Shown here piece after piece: positions 42,421-45,051 of a stretch of 45,051 nt of DNA. The DNA is taken from positions 1-45,051 of the forward strand of contig JAAYGU010000148.1 in assembly GCA_012727535.1 (NCBI GenBank), read 5' to 3'. The notes under the pieces were generated by a model, which saw only the letters and a list, made by a program, of their open reading frames with translations, made no database searches and was not told where the DNA came from. Each line of letters begins with the position of its first letter. The stretch's first letter is position 1. Origin of the DNA: Bacillota bacterium (GTDB lineage Bacteria > Bacillota > UBA4882 > UBA10575). Both the position numbers and the translations under genes were made by a program.

Positions 42421-42450
42421 AAAAGGGAAGCGGTTGCTTCCCTTTTCTTC
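42421..42450. terminator. Terminator after potD, shared with convergent dinG
   Basis: AAAAGGGAAGC (42421-42431) and GCTTCCCTTTT (42436-42446) form a perfect 11-bp stem with a GGTT loop, followed by T-rich sequence on the plus strand; the A tract on the 5' side makes it usable for dinG on the minus strand too. Confidence 0.9.
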
Positions 42451-42458
42451 TTGACAAA

Positions 42459-44588
42459 TTACACCAACCATTCGGCCACCAGGGAAGGAATTTGCGCTAT
42501 AGGCGCGGTCACTATTTGACCTCCCGGCAGTGCCTGCAGAAAGACCGGCCCATAGCTTCGGGTCGAGACACGCTGGTCTAAAATGACCACTACTCCGCGG
42601 TCGGACTGGGAGCGGATCAAGCGGCCGTAGCCCTGTTTAAATTTGATCACCGCTTCCGGTAAGCTCAAATGGAGAAAGGGATCTTTCCCTTCCTTTTGGA
42701 GGGCTTCCCATTTCGCCTGGAACAATGGTTCCGTCGGCACCCGGAACGGGAGACGCATGAGCACCACATTCGAAAGTTGTGGTCCGGGAAGATCAATACC
42801 TTCCCAAAAACTGTCCATCCCCAAGAGCACCGCTTTCTTACTCCGCCGGAAAGCATTCACCAATTGGGGACGTGGTTTTGCTCCTTGGCGCAAAAGCTGA
42901 AAGCCTTCGGCTTCAAGTTCGGAGCTGATTCTGTCATAAACGGCCAGCATTTGTCGTCTGTTCGTAAACAATAATAAGCACCGGCCTTCGGAAGCACGGA
43001 TGATCTCCGGCAACCATTTACTGACCTGGGTAAGGTATGCGGGATCTTCGGGGCTGGGCAAATCTTGACCGATCAACACCAATACATTGCGCTGATAATC
43101 GAAGGGGGATTCCAGAATAATCTCTCTGCGCTCCGCTGGGTGAAGCCAATCCAACCCCAAACGTTCTTTGATGTAAGTAAAATCTTCTCCAACCGCCAGC
43201 GTCGCCGAAGTGAGGACAGCACCGTTCACCTTAGAAAATAACTCTTTCGCCAGTATATCTCCTAACCGGAGTGGAACCCGGTGTAAAATCGTCCGGGTTT
43301 TCCCCGCTCCGTCTCGCTCCCTTTTCACCGCCACCCAGTTCACAAACTCTTCATCAGTACCGTCTAGGAGTAAGGGTAGATTCCTCCCTACCAGCTGAAA
43401 AAAGCGGCCGGCCTCTGCCAGGAAGATTGTATCTTCCATCATTTCCTCATCAATCTGCATCTCATCAACCAGCAAAGAAAGATTCTTCGTCCAGCTGGCA
43501 ATCTGCTCTTGAATCCGCTGAACCTGTTCGTTGAGAGTCTGATCCGCCAATAAGTTACTGCTGAAACGGTTGTTCACCGTCTCCTCGGTCGCTACAAAGG
43601 ATTTGTGTTCGACCGCTAATAACTGAAAGAAATTCCGCCATAAGTCGGCCAGGGTCAGCAGTTCAGGGATGATCTGCATTTCCAGTAAGGCGGTACATCT
43701 TTGCATTACTGCAAGATCAGAGCATCTTTCCCCCAAACGTTGGCGTAAAGAAACTAACCAACCTTTTCCCCAGCGGCCTTCTTTATGTAACAATCGGTTA
43801 CAAAAGCGCTCAATCTCAAGTTCATCCAAGCGCAGACCGAGGTACTCGCCGGCCACCGCTTCCAAATGCTGAGCTTCATCAAAGATTACATATTGATACG
43901 CCGGAAGAACCAGCCGCTCTTCATTAAAATCATGGGCGATACGCATTCCCAAGTCAGTAAAGAATAGATGGTGGTTGACGATGACTATGTCCGCCTCAAA
44001 AGCACGCTTCCGAGCAAACGCCCAAAAACATTTAGCTTGGTAAGGACAGGCCTTTCGCAGACAAGTTTCCGCTTCCGAGACCAATTTATCCTTTAACCCT
44101 GGGGGCAATGCATACCCTAATTCTTCAAGACAGCCCCGGTTTTGGGCAACCGACTGCCCAAGGCGGTGGATAAAACTTTGTTCTCTGTCGTTCAGCAAAT
44201 CCGGATGTTGACGATAAAAATCCAGTTTTCGCCGGCAAAGATAATTTCCCCGGCCAAAAAGCAAAGCCACATTGCTCTTAGCACCAAAAATTTTCATGAG
44301 AAAGGGTACTTCTTTCTCCATTAATTGTTGTTGGAGGTTGAGCGTGTAGGTTGCAATGATGACCGTGCTTTTCTCCGTCCGTTCTTGGGCAAAAAGCGGA
44401 TAAAGATAAGCCAGGGATTTACCGGTACCGGTACCGGCTTCGATCAAGGCTGTTCCGCCGCGCTCCAACACCCACCAGACCAAAGAGGACATCTCCTGTT
44501 GGGCGGGGCGGTATTCGAATTCAGGCCACTGGGCAAAGAGCCCATTGGGAGAGAAAGCCCTTTGCGGATGGTACTCTGTCCGCCTCAT
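42459..44588 (-). CDS. dinG: DinG-family Fe-S helicase (XPD-like), without exonuclease domain
   Basis: A 5'-to-3' DNA helicase of superfamily 2 with an Fe-S domain, related to DinG/YoaA/XPD and linked to replication-fork and R-loop maintenance. The 709-residue protein has Walker A AGTGTGKS (51-58), four cluster cysteines C118, C176, C181 and C187, the DEAQH box (237-241), and C-terminal motifs LLLFTNRR, MDSFWEGIDLPG and QGYGRLIRSQSDRG. It begins directly with the helicase; B. subtilis DinG has an extra N-terminal exonuclease domain, absent here. The ATG overlaps the stop of nfo (ATGA), so repair nuclease and helicase are cotranscribed. Confidence 0.92.
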   Translation of the reverse strand: MRRTEYHPQRAFSPNGLFAQWPEFEYRPAQQEMSSLVWWVLERGGTALIEAGTGTGKSLAYLYPLFAQERTEKSTVIIATYTLNLQQQLMEKEVPFLMKIFGAKSNVALLFGRGNYLCRRKLDFYRQHPDLLNDREQSFIHRLGQSVAQNRGCLEELGYALPPGLKDKLVSEAETCLRKACPYQAKCFWAFARKRAFEADIVIVNHHLFFTDLGMRIAHDFNEERLVLPAYQYVIFDEAQHLEAVAGEYLGLRLDELEIERFCNRLLHKEGRWGKGWLVSLRQRLGERCSDLAVMQRCTALLEMQIIPELLTLADLWRNFFQLLAVEHKSFVATEETVNNRFSSNLLADQTLNEQVQRIQEQIASWTKNLSLLVDEMQIDEEMMEDTIFLAEAGRFFQLVGRNLPLLLDGTDEEFVNWVAVKRERDGAGKTRTILHRVPLRLGDILAKELFSKVNGAVLTSATLAVGEDFTYIKERLGLDWLHPAERREIILESPFDYQRNVLVLIGQDLPSPEDPAYLTQVSKWLPEIIRASEGRCLLLFTNRRQMLAVYDRISSELEAEGFQLLRQGAKPRPQLVNAFRRSKKAVLLGMDSFWEGIDLPGPQLSNVVLMRLPFRVPTEPLFQAKWEALQKEGKDPFLHLSLPEAVIKFKQGYGRLIRSQSDRGVVVILDQRVSTRSYGPVFLQALPGGQIVTAPIAQIPSLVAEWLV

Positions 44589-45051
44589 TGCTCGCCTCCG
44601 GGTAGTAACCGGCGGAGACGGGCTAAATTGGCCCGAGCATCATCAGCGCTAGTCCGCGGGGTTTCCAGTATTCCGGCTAACCGGTTAATCCTGGGTTCGG
44701 CCAGGAAGAGACGGAAACCTTCCTCCCCAATCTTCCCCTCCCCAATATGGGCATGACGGTCTAAATGACTACCGCGTTCCCCTTGGGAGTCATTGAGATG
44801 TAGGAGCCGCAGGTGCTCAAGCCCGATCTCCGCGTCAATCTCCGCTAGTAACTGCCGAATACCTTGCGGGCTACGGAGATTATACCCAGCCACAAATGCA
44901 TGGCAAGTATCGAAACAAATCCCCGTCCGCTTCGGTAGGGCAATCGCTTTTAAGATCAATCCCAGTTCCTTAATTCTGCCGGCAATTTCAGTACCCGCGC
45001 CGGCTTGGTTTTCCAACAGCAAGACCGTATCACCCGGCACCTGCTCTAGGA
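44585..45051 (-). CDS. nfo: Endonuclease IV, C-terminal part (runs off the window)
   Basis: Endonuclease IV cuts DNA at abasic sites during base-excision repair. About 155 codons are visible, open to the right edge, so the N-terminal part lies outside. Clear signatures include LLLENQAGAGTEI, GICFDTCHAFVAGYNL and HLNDSQGERGSHLDRHAHIGEGKIG, which hold most of the three-zinc ligands (Glu, His and Asp residues). The end GGEQ overlaps the dinG start by four bases. Start and 5' signals cannot be judged. Confidence 0.94.
   Translation of the reverse strand, partial: LEQVPGDTVLLLENQAGAGTEIAGRIKELGLILKAIALPKRTGICFDTCHAFVAGYNLRSPQGIRQLLAEIDAEIGLEHLRLLHLNDSQGERGSHLDRHAHIGEGKIGEEGFRLFLAEPRINRLAGILETPRTSADDARANLARLRRLLPGGEQ

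Noticed and set aside
1-45051. CRISPR arrays, tRNA or rRNA genes, transposases, prophage or toxin-antitoxin modules
   Set aside because: None could be seen; all sizeable gaps were read and hold only promoters, hairpins or the 6S RNA.

Overview
This window looks like a core chromosomal segment of an anaerobic, endospore-forming Bacillota (Clostridia-like). The evidence is a dacF-spoIIAA-spoIIAB-sigF block, spoIVA, a NuoE/NuoF-type module of an electron-bifurcating [FeFe] hydrogenase, AddAB rather than RecBCD, the order (PDZ/radical-SAM-like DUF512 gene)-der-plsY-gpsA, purine-rich Shine-Dalgarno sites and very frequent TTG starts. I cannot name the species. No CRISPR array, phage, insertion sequence, rRNA or tRNA was seen. 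Most genes lie on the minus strand; folE2, the PspC gene, a small holin-like membrane gene, a GH18 gene and the regulator-potABCD operon are on the plus strand.

Layout. 1-2730 (minus): hydrogenase accessory module (HndB-like ferredoxin, NuoE, NuoF) behind a near-consensus sigma-A promoter; the NuoF-like subunit is split in two at its domain boundary by a -1 shift. 2926-5889 (minus): threonine aldolase, folK, folP. 6008-8932 (minus): sigF, spoIIAB and spoIIAA from a good sigma-H promoter, with dacF upstream and separated from them by a terminator. 9166-9999 (plus): folE2, whose 3' end overlaps addA tail to tail. 9927-16353 (minus): addB-addA. 16747-17750: PspC-like gene and 5-formyl-THF cyclo-ligase, convergent. 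17877-18101 (minus): a 6S RNA gene with its own promoter. 18110-25603 (minus): lepB, MBL hydrolase, hemZ, prsA-like foldase, hisS, aspS. 25795-33328 (minus): DUF512, der, plsY, gpsA, a secreted CBM9-like protein, spoIVA and HU. 33555-37290: holin-like gene, dut, M16 peptidase, SH3-GH18 enzyme. 37436-42415: a membrane protein, then a polyamine-type ABC transporter operon led by an XRE-cupin regulator. 42459-45051 (minus): DinG-family helicase and the 3' part of nfo.

How the genes fit together. The hydrogenase subunits would couple NADH and ferredoxin oxidation to H2 production, with the catalytic subunit expected just off the left edge. Sporulation genes cover forespore commitment (SigF and its anti-/anti-anti-sigma factors), coat anchoring (SpoIVA), and possibly cortex or cell-wall processing (DacF, GH18). 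Folate genes (folE2, folP, folK, cyclo-ligase) are spread over the window and folB is absent. DNA maintenance is represented by AddAB, DinG, endonuclease IV and dUTPase.

I did not find a clearly new multi-gene system. The points most worth checking are the split hydrogenase subunit, the 6S RNA, an in-frame stop in the holin-like gene, the Fe-S-type nuclease on AddA paired with an AddB lacking Walker A, and the repeated half-sites at the start of the polyamine-transport transcript.
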